Source of the DNA: Opitutia bacterium | Lineage (GTDB): Bacteria > Verrucomicrobiota > Verrucomicrobiia > Opitutales > Opitutaceae | Assembly: GCA_016187925.1 (NCBI GenBank) | Contig: JACPIS010000024.1 | Coordinates: forward strand, 1 to 64,000 | Length of the DNA stretch: 64,000 nucleotides | Direction of reading: 5' to 3' | Shown here: one piece after another, positions 35,596 through 42,285 of the stretch | How positions within the stretch are numbered: position 1 is the stretch's first letter | How the letters are laid out: every line of letters starts with the position of its first letter | Made by a program: the position numbers and the translations under genes | The notes under the pieces: generated by a model | Told to the model about the DNA's origin: nothing | The model's input: the letters and a program-made list of their open reading frames with translations, nothing else | Databases searched by the model: none

Positions 35596-36483
35596 ATGCC
35601 GGCGATGGATCTGATCGATACGCATACGCACCTCGAATCCTTTGCCCGGCGCGGAGACCTGCCAGCCGTGCTCGCGCGGGCGCGCGAGGTGGGTGTGACG
35701 TCGATGGTCGCCATCGGCACGGACGCCGACGATTGGTCGCTCTACCGCGATTTGGCCAGGGCCCATCCCGGGCAAGTGCATTACTCCGTGGGCATCCATC
35801 CGTGCAGCGTCGACGAGGGTTGGGCGGCGCGCTTTGCCCAGCTGGAGGGTTTCTGGGGTGGGGCGAGCTTGGGTAGGGCGAGTCCTCCAAACGAGCCGTC
35901 AGACGCTCCCGGCGTGTTTGCGGCTCGTTTGGAGAACTCGCCCTACCCGGTGGCGCTGGGTGAGATCGGTCTGGATCGTTTTCATCTGCCCAAGGACGAC
36001 TCGGCCGCGGCGGAGCGCATCTTTGCCTGGCAGCGGGAGGCGTTTGCCGCCGGGCTCGCGCTGGCCAAGCTGCTCAACTGTCCGGTGGTCGTGCACTCGC
36101 GCGGAGCTTTTCGCGAGTGCGTGGAGATGATCGATGCGAGCGGCGTCGACTGGCGCCGCGTGGTCTTTCACTGTTTCACCGAAGGCGTGGCCGAGATGGC
36201 CGAGCTGACCCGGCGCGGCGGCTTCGGATCGTTCACCGGCGTCATCACCTACAAGTCGGCCGAGAACGTGCGCGCAGCGGCGCTGGCCCAAGGGCTGGAC
36301 CGGCTGATGTTGGAGACGGACGCGCCTTACCTGACGCCCATGCCGCACCGGGGAAAACCCAACGAGCCGGCCTATCTGCGGCACACGGCGGAATTTTGCG
36401 CCGGGCTGTTCGGAGTCAGCCTCGAGCGGCTGGCGGAGGTCACCACCGCGAACGCCCGGAAATTCTTTGGTTTGTCATCCTGA
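35596..36483 (+). CDS. tatD: TatD-family deoxyribonuclease / metal-dependent hydrolase
   Basis: 295 residues. Amidohydrolase fold with metal ligands in LIDTHTHLESF, GEIGLDRF, VVHSRGAF, HCFTEG and ETDAPYL, the TatD signature. TatD proteins act as 3'-5' exonucleases in DNA repair or turnover. Residues 93-117 (GRASPPNEPSDAPG...SPYP) come from an in-frame palindromic repeat. The last three codons and the stop TGA are supplied by another repeat that starts at 36473. Both insertions leave the catalytic residues untouched. Confidence 0.92.
   Translation: MPAMDLIDTHTHLESFARRGDLPAVLARAREVGVTSMVAIGTDADDWSLYRDLARAHPGQVHYSVGIHPCSVDEGWAARFAQLEGFWGGASLGRASPPNEPSDAPGVFAARLENSPYPVALGEIGLDRFHLPKDDSAAAERIFAWQREAFAAGLALAKLLNCPVVVHSRGAFRECVEMIDASGVDWRRVVFHCFTEGVAEMAELTRRGGFGSFTGVITYKSAENVRAAALAQGLDRLMLETDAPYLTPMPHRGKPNEPAYLRHTAEFCAGLFGVSLERLAEVTTANARKFFGLSS
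35872..35947 (+). repeat. GGTAGGG-type palindrome inside tatD
   Basis: 76 bases. Left arm GGTAGGGCGAGT-CCTCCAAACGAGCCG and right arm CGGCTCGTTTGGAG-AACTCGCCCTACC are inverted copies with one mismatch. Frame as in the hrpA copies (GRA ... SPY). A near-perfect long hairpin in coding sequence. Confidence 0.92.
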
Positions 36484-36556
36484 GCGCAGCGAAGGATCCA
36501 ATGTGACAATCGCCAGCGGTAATCCCGCTGGATTCTTCGCTGCGCTCAGAATGACA
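36473..36556. repeat. TGTCATCCTGAG palindromic repeat, copy 1
   Basis: TGTCATCCTGAGCGCAGCGA at the left end is inverted as TCGCTGCGCTCAGAATGACA at the right end, around a variable centre. The same element lies at 45102-45189 and 49159-49246. The left arm supplies the stop codon of tatD. Confidence 0.9.
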
Positions 36557-36561
36557 GGCAT

Positions 36562-36587
36562 GAAAAAGGCCGGTCAGAGACCGGCCT
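36562..36587 (-). terminator. intrinsic terminator of the HPr gene
   Basis: Perfect 9-base stem AGGCCGGTC/GACCGGCCT (36567-36575 and 36579-36587) with loop AGA. On the minus strand it is followed by TTTTT (AAAAA at 36563-36567 on the plus strand). It lies 40 bases past the HPr stop. Confidence 0.85.
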
Positions 36588-36627
36588 GCCTATTTCGTGT
36601 ATTTGGGGTGTTTCGTGGTGATCTGCC

Positions 36628-36924
36628 TTACGCCTCGTCGAACTTGCGGGCGAAGAGTTGTTCGAGCTCCTCCAGCATCTGGGGAGCATCGTCGCCCGTG
36701 GCGAGGAACTTGACCTTCGAGCCCTTGGCCGCGGCCAGCATCATGAGGCCCATGATGCTCTTGCCGTTGACCTGCTCCTCGTCTTTTTCGACGAAGATCT
36801 CCGCTTTGTACTTGTTGGTGACGCGCACGATCATGGCGGCCGGACGGGCGTGAATGCCCATCTTGTTCTGCACAAGAAGTTCCTTCACGTGGGAGGCGGC
36901 GGATGTGGTATCACTCTTTTCCAT
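36628..36924 (-). CDS. HPr-family phosphocarrier protein
   Basis: 98 residues. The active-site His is H25 in NKMGIHARPAAMIV. The regulatory serine site is S56 in NGKSIMGLMMLAAAKGS, followed by ATGDDAPQMLEELEQLF. Compared with standard HPr (about 88 residues) there is a short acidic N-terminal addition. HPr takes phosphate from Enzyme I and passes it to PTS EIIA domains or acts in regulation. No PTS permease is near, so a regulatory or incomplete-PTS role is likely. Divergent from kdsB across about 80 bases. Confidence 0.95.
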   Translation of the reverse strand: MEKSDTTSAASHVKELLVQNKMGIHARPAAMIVRVTNKYKAEIFVEKDEEQVNGKSIMGLMMLAAAKGSKVKFLATGDDAPQMLEELEQLFARKFDEA

Positions 36925-37004
36925 TGCGGGAGACGTAGTTGGTCGGATTAAAGGGAAACCGAAAAAGCCGGTCGCGTGCCGGCTTGCAACTACAAAGACC
37001 CCGC

Positions 37005-37757
37005 ATGCCGGCCTTCGCCATCATCGTTCCCTGCCGTTTGGAGTCGACGCGCTTCCCGCGGAAGCTGCTGCATCTCATTAAAGGCAAGCCGCTTGTGCTG
37101 TGGGTGGCGGAGCGCATCACCGAGCAGGCGCCGGACCTGCCGCTGTGGTTTGCGGTGGACCATGAATTGCTGGCTGAATGCATTGAAGGCGCGGGCTTTA
37201 GGGCGATTATGACCGACGCCAAGCACCCGAGCGGCACGGACCGTATTGCCCAGGCCAACCGCCGCGTCCGGGCGAGCTACGTCATCAACGTCCAAGCCGA
37301 CGAGCCGCTGGTCTCCAACAACCAGATCCATGCGCTCGCCAAAATGATCCAGGGTGACTGCCCGATGGCGACCCTCTGCACGGAATTCCGGCGGGCGGAG
37401 GATTTTTTCAACCCCAACCAGGTCAAGGTCGTGGTCAGTCCGCGCACTGGCCGGGCGCTGTACTTCTCGCGGTCGCCCATCCCCTATGCCCGCGACCTCG
37501 GCGGCAAGGTCGACGACGCTTGGGTGGCGGCCAACCACTGCCACCGGCACCTCGGGCTCTACGCCTACAAGGCGGACTTCCTCGAAAAATTCGTGGGTAT
37601 GCCGCCTGGCCGGCTGGAGCAGATCGAGAAACTTGAGCAGCTCCGCGCCCTCGAGGCGGGTCATCCCATCGCCATCGACCTCACCGCCGACCCGACCATC
37701 GGCGTCGACACGCCGGAGGACGCGGCGCGCTTCGAGCAGGCGCTCGAGGCGAAGTGA
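37005..37757 (+). CDS. kdsB: 3-deoxy-manno-octulosonate cytidylyltransferase (CMP-Kdo synthetase)
   Basis: 250 residues from ATG 37005, beginning FAIIVPCRLESTRFPRKLL, the nucleotide-binding start (usually PARLxSTRLPxKxL). Other blocks are HPSGTDRIAQA, VINVQADEPLV, SRSPIPYARD, HLGLYAYKADFL and GVDTPEDAARFE. It activates Kdo with CTP for LPS inner-core assembly, showing a Gram-negative envelope. Upstream in-frame codons (36939 onward) lie in the shared promoter region with the HPr gene and are not used. Confidence 0.95.
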   Translation: MPAFAIIVPCRLESTRFPRKLLHLIKGKPLVLWVAERITEQAPDLPLWFAVDHELLAECIEGAGFRAIMTDAKHPSGTDRIAQANRRVRASYVINVQADEPLVSNNQIHALAKMIQGDCPMATLCTEFRRAEDFFNPNQVKVVVSPRTGRALYFSRSPIPYARDLGGKVDDAWVAANHCHRHLGLYAYKADFLEKFVGMPPGRLEQIEKLEQLRALEAGHPIAIDLTADPTIGVDTPEDAARFEQALEAK

Positions 37758-37849
37758 CAAGGATCAAGTAGCATGTGCCAAGAAGGTCGGCCCGACCGGT
37801 TCTTGATCCTTGGACCTTGGTTACTTGTCCCTTGCCGCCTCCGGCGGCC

Positions 37850-39022
37850 TCAGATCTTCCCGGCCTTCCGCTGCTCGACCAGGCGATAGAAGTCGGTGAA
37901 GAGCGGGTCGGCGTCGTTCGGGCCGGGGGCGGCCTCGGGGTGATACTGCACGGAGAACACGGGCAGCTCCTTGTGGCGGAGGCCCTCGACCGTCTGGTCG
38001 TTGAGATTGATCTCGGTGACCACGGCGCCGGTCATTTCCAGCGACTTGGGGTCGGTGGCGAAGCCGTGGTTCTGCGCCGTGATGGAAACCTTGCCGGTCT
38101 CGAGGTTTTTCACGGGCTGGTTGCCGCCGCGGTGGCCGAACTTGAGCTTGAAGGTCGAGCCGCCGAGCGCGTGCGTGACCATCTGGTGGCCGAGGCAGAT
38201 GCCGAAGAGGGGGAAGTCCGGCAGGAGGCCGCTCACGGTCTTGTGGATGTAGGGCAGGGCGGCCGGGTCGCCGGGGCCGTTGGAGAGGAACACGCAGTCG
38301 ACACCGGCCTCGCGCACCTGCTCGTGCGTGGCCGTGGCGGGGAAGACGTGCACCTCGAAGCCGTGGCGGACGAGCTTGCGGAAGATCGTGTATTTCGCGC
38401 CGTAGTCGAACGCGGCAACCTTGAACTTCTTCGCCGGCGTGACCGTGGCGCCGCTGGTGGTGCCGACCGGGAGATACTGGGCGTTGTGCCGCGAAGCGTC
38501 GTCGGCGCCCCAGAGGTAGGGCGCCCGGCAGGTCGTGTCCTTCACGTAGTCGCTGCCGGCCATGTCGTGCCAGGCGCGGGCGCGCTTGACCGCCTCCTCG
38601 TCGCTCAGGGGCAGCGTGCTCAGGCAGCATTTCATCGCGCCGTCGACCCGGAGCTTCTTGGTGAGCGCGCGGGTGTCGATCTCGCTGATGCCGGGGATGC
38701 CGTATTTCTTCAGGTAGGCGTCGAGCGACATCTGGCTGCGCCAGTTGCTCACCACGGGCGAGACCTCGCGCACGACGAAGCCCGAGCACTTCGGCGCGGC
38801 GGACTCCTCGTCGGCGTCGTTGATGCCGTAGTTGCCGATCTGCACGGCCGTCATGGTGACGATCTGGCCGAAGTAGGAGGGATCGGTGAGGATTTCCTGG
38901 TAACCGGTCAGCGACGTGTTGAACACGCACTCGCCGGCGATGGTGGCCTCGGCGCCAAAGGCGGCGCCACGGAACACACTGCCATCTTCAAGGGCCAGGA
39001 TCGCGGGTTTGGGAGCGGACAT
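37850..39022 (-). CDS. carA: carbamoyl-phosphate synthase small subunit
   Basis: 390 residues. Residues 1-150 form the CarA N-terminal domain (LALEDGSVFRGAAFG, then VFNTSLTGYQEILTDPSYFGQIV). The glutamine amidotransferase part has the nucleophile cysteine in LFGICLGHQMVTHALG and the His-Glu pair in VQYHPEAAPGPNDADPLF. It supplies ammonia from glutamine to CarB for carbamoyl phosphate, the entry to pyrimidine and arginine synthesis. carB is not in the window. A promoter with 17-base spacing lies upstream. Confidence 0.97.
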   Translation of the reverse strand: MSAPKPAILALEDGSVFRGAAFGAEATIAGECVFNTSLTGYQEILTDPSYFGQIVTMTAVQIGNYGINDADEESAAPKCSGFVVREVSPVVSNWRSQMSLDAYLKKYGIPGISEIDTRALTKKLRVDGAMKCCLSTLPLSDEEAVKRARAWHDMAGSDYVKDTTCRAPYLWGADDASRHNAQYLPVGTTSGATVTPAKKFKVAAFDYGAKYTIFRKLVRHGFEVHVFPATATHEQVREAGVDCVFLSNGPGDPAALPYIHKTVSGLLPDFPLFGICLGHQMVTHALGGSTFKLKFGHRGGNQPVKNLETGKVSITAQNHGFATDPKSLEMTGAVVTEINLNDQTVEGLRHKELPVFSVQYHPEAAPGPNDADPLFTDFYRLVEQRKAGKI

Positions 39023-39055
39023 TAAAGAGGCACGAAAAGGACTTCGTCCCCGCCT

Positions 39056-39084
39056 GTCTAGTGGTTTTCGTGACAGCGTCGCAA
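39056..39084 (-). promoter_or_regulatory. candidate carA promoter
   Basis: On the minus strand TTGCGA (39084-39079) and CTAGAC (39061-39056) are 17 bases apart, giving a leader of about 27 bases before the carA ATG. The box sequences are moderate matches to the general -35/-10 consensus. Confidence 0.4.
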
Positions 39085-39210
39085 AAAGCCGTGCTCACCC
39101 GCGGGCTGCGGTGCGGCAGTGTCCCCGCATCCCGGCTGGTCGCTGTGCCGGACAAGCCCAATTCCCCCGTTTGACACCCCGGCCAAACCGATTACCCCTT
39201 CTGCCGCATC

Positions 39211-40395
39211 ATGCCCTACTCAGAAGATCGCTCCTCGTGGTTTGCGGGCCAGGGGCTTTGGTCGCATGTGCCGGAGTCCGACTGGCGCGACTGGGCCTGG
39301 CAGCTCAAGAACCGCATCACGACCGTGGAGCAGCTCGAGCGCTACATGACGCTCACGCCGGAGGAGAAGGCTGGCTGCCTGTTCGCCAACCACAAGCTCG
39401 CCCTGGCGATCACGCCCTATTTTTTCAACCTCATCGACCGCGACGACCCGCACTGCCCGATCCGCCGGCAGGTCATCCCGCGCGGCGAGGAGATGGTCGT
39501 GTCCGCCGAGGAGATGCTCGACTCGCTCGGCGAGGACTCGCACTCGCCCGTGCCCGGCCTCGTGCACCGCTACCCGGACCGCGTGCTCTTCCTCGTGACC
39601 GACCGCTGCGCCTCCTACTGCCGCTATTGCACGCGCAGCCGGCTCGTGAGCAACGCGCAGGACTACAACTTCCATCCCGAGTACGAGCAGGCGCTCCGCT
39701 ACATCGAGGCGCATCCCGAGGTGCGCGACGTGCTGCTCTCCGGCGGCGACCCGCTGCTGCTCTCCGACAAGAAGCTCGACCACCTGCTCGGCCGCCTGCG
39801 CGCCATCAAGCATGTCGAGTTCATCCGCATCGGCTCGCGCATCCCGGTGTTCCTGCCGCAGCGCATCACGCCGGAGCTCTGCGAGATTTTCAAGAAGCAC
39901 GGTCCGATCTGGATGAGCATCCACGTCAACCACCCGCGCGAGGCCACGCAGGAGCTGAAGGACGCGTGCGAGCGCCTCTCCTACGCCGGCGTGCCGCTGG
40001 GCAACCAGAGCGTGCTGCTGCGCGGCGTGAACGACGATGCCGAGGTCATGCAGGCGCTCGTGCACCGGCTGCTCCGCATGCGCGTGCGGCCCTACTACCT
40101 CTACCAGATGGATCTCATCACCGGCGGCTCGCACTTCATGGCCGACGTGCGCAAGGGCATCGAGATCATCCAGGCGCTGCGCGGCCACACCACCGGTTAC
40201 GCCGTGCCGCAATACGTCATCGATGCGCCCGGCGGCGGCGGCAAGGTGCCGATCAACCCCGATTACCTTGAAAAACTCACCGCCGACGAGGTGGTCTTCC
40301 GGAATTTCGAGGGCAAACAGTTCCGCTATCCGCTCAAGCGCACCCCGGTGAAGGAAAACGTCGGCAAGGTGTTGCCGGCGGAAATCCACCTCTGA
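39211..40395 (+). CDS. kamA: lysine 2,3-aminomutase family radical SAM enzyme
   Basis: 394 residues. The radical SAM cluster is C133-x3-C137-x2-C140 in TDRCASYCRYCTRSR. SGGDPLLLSD binds SAM; the PLP lysine is in the glycine-rich VIDAPGGGGKVPINPDYL. The N-terminal region (LWSHVPESDWRDWAWQLKNRI) matches KamA, which interconverts alpha- and beta-lysine, better than the shorter EF-P-modifying EpmB. The role may be lysine catabolism, beta-lysine osmolyte synthesis or antibiotic-like products. No partner genes (kamD/E, ablB) are adjacent. ATG 39211. Confidence 0.92.
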   Translation: MPYSEDRSSWFAGQGLWSHVPESDWRDWAWQLKNRITTVEQLERYMTLTPEEKAGCLFANHKLALAITPYFFNLIDRDDPHCPIRRQVIPRGEEMVVSAEEMLDSLGEDSHSPVPGLVHRYPDRVLFLVTDRCASYCRYCTRSRLVSNAQDYNFHPEYEQALRYIEAHPEVRDVLLSGGDPLLLSDKKLDHLLGRLRAIKHVEFIRIGSRIPVFLPQRITPELCEIFKKHGPIWMSIHVNHPREATQELKDACERLSYAGVPLGNQSVLLRGVNDDAEVMQALVHRLLRMRVRPYYLYQMDLITGGSHFMADVRKGIEIIQALRGHTTGYAVPQYVIDAPGGGGKVPINPDYLEKLTADEVVFRNFEGKQFRYPLKRTPVKENVGKVLPAEIHL

Positions 40396-40674
40396 AAAAC
40401 GTCCCGGCGCGGGCATCCGGCGGAACGCGGGGCAGTGATATTTTATGACAGGTGATGTCCAGGCGGCGACGCATCCGCGGCCAATCGCGCTGCGCAACCA
40501 CTTGCACCAGAGGCTGAAATAAATCCGATCGCTCGGTCGGATGCCGGCCCGAAATTCTCGCAAAAAATATTCAACGTTTTCGAACCACCCGCGTCTATCT
40601 CCGTGACATCAGTGCGTCGTTCTTAACGAAACATTGTTTGTAGTTCTTACGGTTTGCTTGGTGTTAGGTCATGC
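40396..40674. other. gene-free stretch before dctA
   Basis: About 280 bases with no gene. A small hairpin ATCCGA/TCGGAT is at 40523-40542. The part from about 40560 is unusually AT-rich for this genome (AAAAAATATTCAACG; GAAACATTGTTTG) and leads into the hairpin at 40675-40698. A promoter for a short RNA or a long dctA leader is possible but not demonstrated. Confidence 0.3.
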
Positions 40675-40708
40675 AGGGCGCCTCGTAAGGGGCGCCCTTC
40701 ATGTTTTT
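40675..40708 (+). terminator. terminator-like hairpin between kamA and the dicarboxylate carrier
   Basis: AGGGCGCC (40675-40682) pairs with GGCGCCCT (40691-40698), followed after TCATG by TTTTT. It could end an unannotated small RNA from the AT-rich region just upstream, or act as an attenuator in the leader of the next gene. Confidence 0.55.
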
Positions 40709-40796
40709 CGGGATAAGACTGCGGAGCAGGGGGCGGGCGGCCGGTTCAGTCTGGATTTGGCGCTCGCGACCGCGATACTCCGCGCACCCCGCCCCC

Positions 40797-42050
40797 ATGA
40801 AGAGAGCTTTCTCTCATCTCTACGTTCAGGTGTTGCTCGCGATCGTGGCGGGGGTGCTGCTCGGGCACTTCAATCCCGGGTTGGGCGCGGCGCTGAAGCC
40901 GCTGGGCGATGCGTTCATCAAACTCATCAAGATGCTCATCGGCCCGATCATCTTCACCACGGTCGTTTCGGGCATCGGCGGCATGGGCAACCTGCGCCAG
41001 GTCGGCCGTGTCGGCCTGAAGGCGCTGATCTACTTCGAGGTCGTCACGACGCTGGCGCTCGGGATCGGGCTGGTGGTCGCCAACGTCTTCGCGCCCGGCG
41101 CGGGCGTGCACGCCACGGCCGCCTCGCTGAACGCGTCCGAGGTCGCCCAATACACGAAGGCCGCGGCCCAGCTCGGCTTCGTCGACACCGTGCTCCACAT
41201 CATTCCCGCGACGTTTATGGGAGCCTTCGTCGACGGCGACATCCTGCAGGTGCTGCTCGTGGCGTTGCTCTTCGGTTCCGCGCTGGCGCACCTCGGTGAA
41301 AAGGGGAGAGCCATCCACGGCCTGCTGCACGAAGGGGCGAACATCTTTTTCCTGATGGTGAACATCGTCTCGCGCGCGGCGCCGGTCGCGGCGTTCGGCG
41401 CGATGGCGTTCACCGTCGGCAAATACGGCCTCGGTTCGCTCAAGTCGCTCGCGGGCCTGATGGGCTGCGTCTATCTCACCTGCGGGCTGTTCATCGCCGT
41501 CGTGCTCGGGCTCATCGCGCGCTTTTCGGGTTTTTCCCTCTGGAAAATTCTCAAGTTCATCCGCGACGAGATCCTGATCGTCATCGGCACCTCGTCGTCC
41601 GAGACGGCGTTGCCCGGCCTGATGACGAAGATGGAGCGCGCCGGCTGCCGCGAGTCCGTCGTCGGCATCGTCGTGCCCGCCGGCTACTCGTTCAACCTCG
41701 ATGGCACCTGCATCTACCTGACGATGGCCGCGCTGTTCATCGCGCAGGCCACCGACACGCCGCTGGACCTCGGGCACCAGCTCGCCTTGCTGGGCGTGCT
41801 GCTGCTGACCTCGAAGGGCGCGGCCGGCGTCACGGGCAGCGGCTTCATCACGCTCGCCGCGACGCTCGCGGCCACCGGCACCGTGCCTGTGGCGGGCATG
41901 GCGCTGATCCTCGGCGTCGACCGCTTCATGTCCGAGGCGCGGGCCGTCACCAATTTCATCGGCAACACCGTCGCCACGCTCGTGATCGCGAAATGGGACG
42001 GCAGTTACGACGAGAGCGGTCCGGAAGCGTTCCAAGTGCGGCGCTCCTGA
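40797..42050 (+). CDS. dicarboxylate/amino acid:cation symporter (DAACS family)
   Basis: 417 residues from ATG 40797; the frame extends upstream but without a credible start. About eight helices, the Ser-rich hairpin [17 protein letters not shown], the motif [24 protein letters not shown] and the C-terminal [17 protein letters not shown] are hallmarks of GltP/DctA carriers. It imports C4-dicarboxylates or glutamate with H+ or Na+. It stands alone with a long leader containing a hairpin. Confidence 0.95.
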   Translation: MKRAFSHLYVQVLLAIVAGVLLGHFNPGLGAALKPLGDAFIKLIKMLIGPIIFTTVVSGIGGMGNLRQVGRVGLKALIYFEVVTTLALGIGLVVANVFAPGAGVHATAASLNASEVAQYTKAAAQLGFVDTVLHIIPATFMGAFVDGDILQVLLVALLFGSALAHLGEKGRAIHGLLHEGANIFFLMVNIVSRAAPVAAFGAMAFTVGKYGLGSLKSLAGLMGCVYLTCGLFIAVVLGLIARFSGFSLWKILKFIRDEILIVIGTSSSETALPGLMTKMERAGCRESVVGIVVPAGYSFNLDGTCIYLTMAALFIAQATDTPLDLGHQLALLGVLLLTSKGAAGVTGSGFITLAATLAATGTVPVAGMALILGVDRFMSEARAVTNFIGNTVATLVIAKWDGSYDESGPEAFQVRRS

Positions 42051-42114
42051 GCGGTTGGGAGCATGACCGAAGATTGTCTTGCCCTGCCGCGGCGCGGGCC
42101 TATCGCTGGCCGTT

Positions 42115-42214
42115 GCCTGTAGGGGTGTCTTCCGCGGAAGGCTGAGATTGCGGTGCGAACGGCCGCTCGACCCTGGAACCTGAACGGATCATGCCGACGA
42201 AGGAAACAGCAGGC
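42115..42214 (+). promoter_or_regulatory. TPP riboswitch (THI element) before the TonB-dependent receptor
   Basis: Conserved parts are in the right order: GGGGTGTC (42122-42129), GGCTGAGATT (42140-42149), CGACCCTGGAACCTGAACGG (42168-42187) and ATGCCGACGAAGGAAACA (42191-42208). A closing stem from GCCTG (42115-42119) and CAGGC (42210-42214) is possible. Just downstream GGGCGC-ACG-GCGCCC (near 42233-42247) forms a hairpin that could terminate transcription or mask translation when TPP is bound. Confidence 0.9.
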
Positions 42215-42285
42215 GCCGCGAAGAGCGCCATTGGGCGCACGGCGCCCCTTCAACGGGAGTCCGATTTGGGTCGGGCATCAAACCG

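Noticed and set aside
39211-40395. EF-P lysine modification enzyme EpmB instead of KamA
   Set aside because: The protein is longer than EpmB and has the KamA-type N-terminus; no epmA or efp lies nearby. The alternative is not fully excluded.
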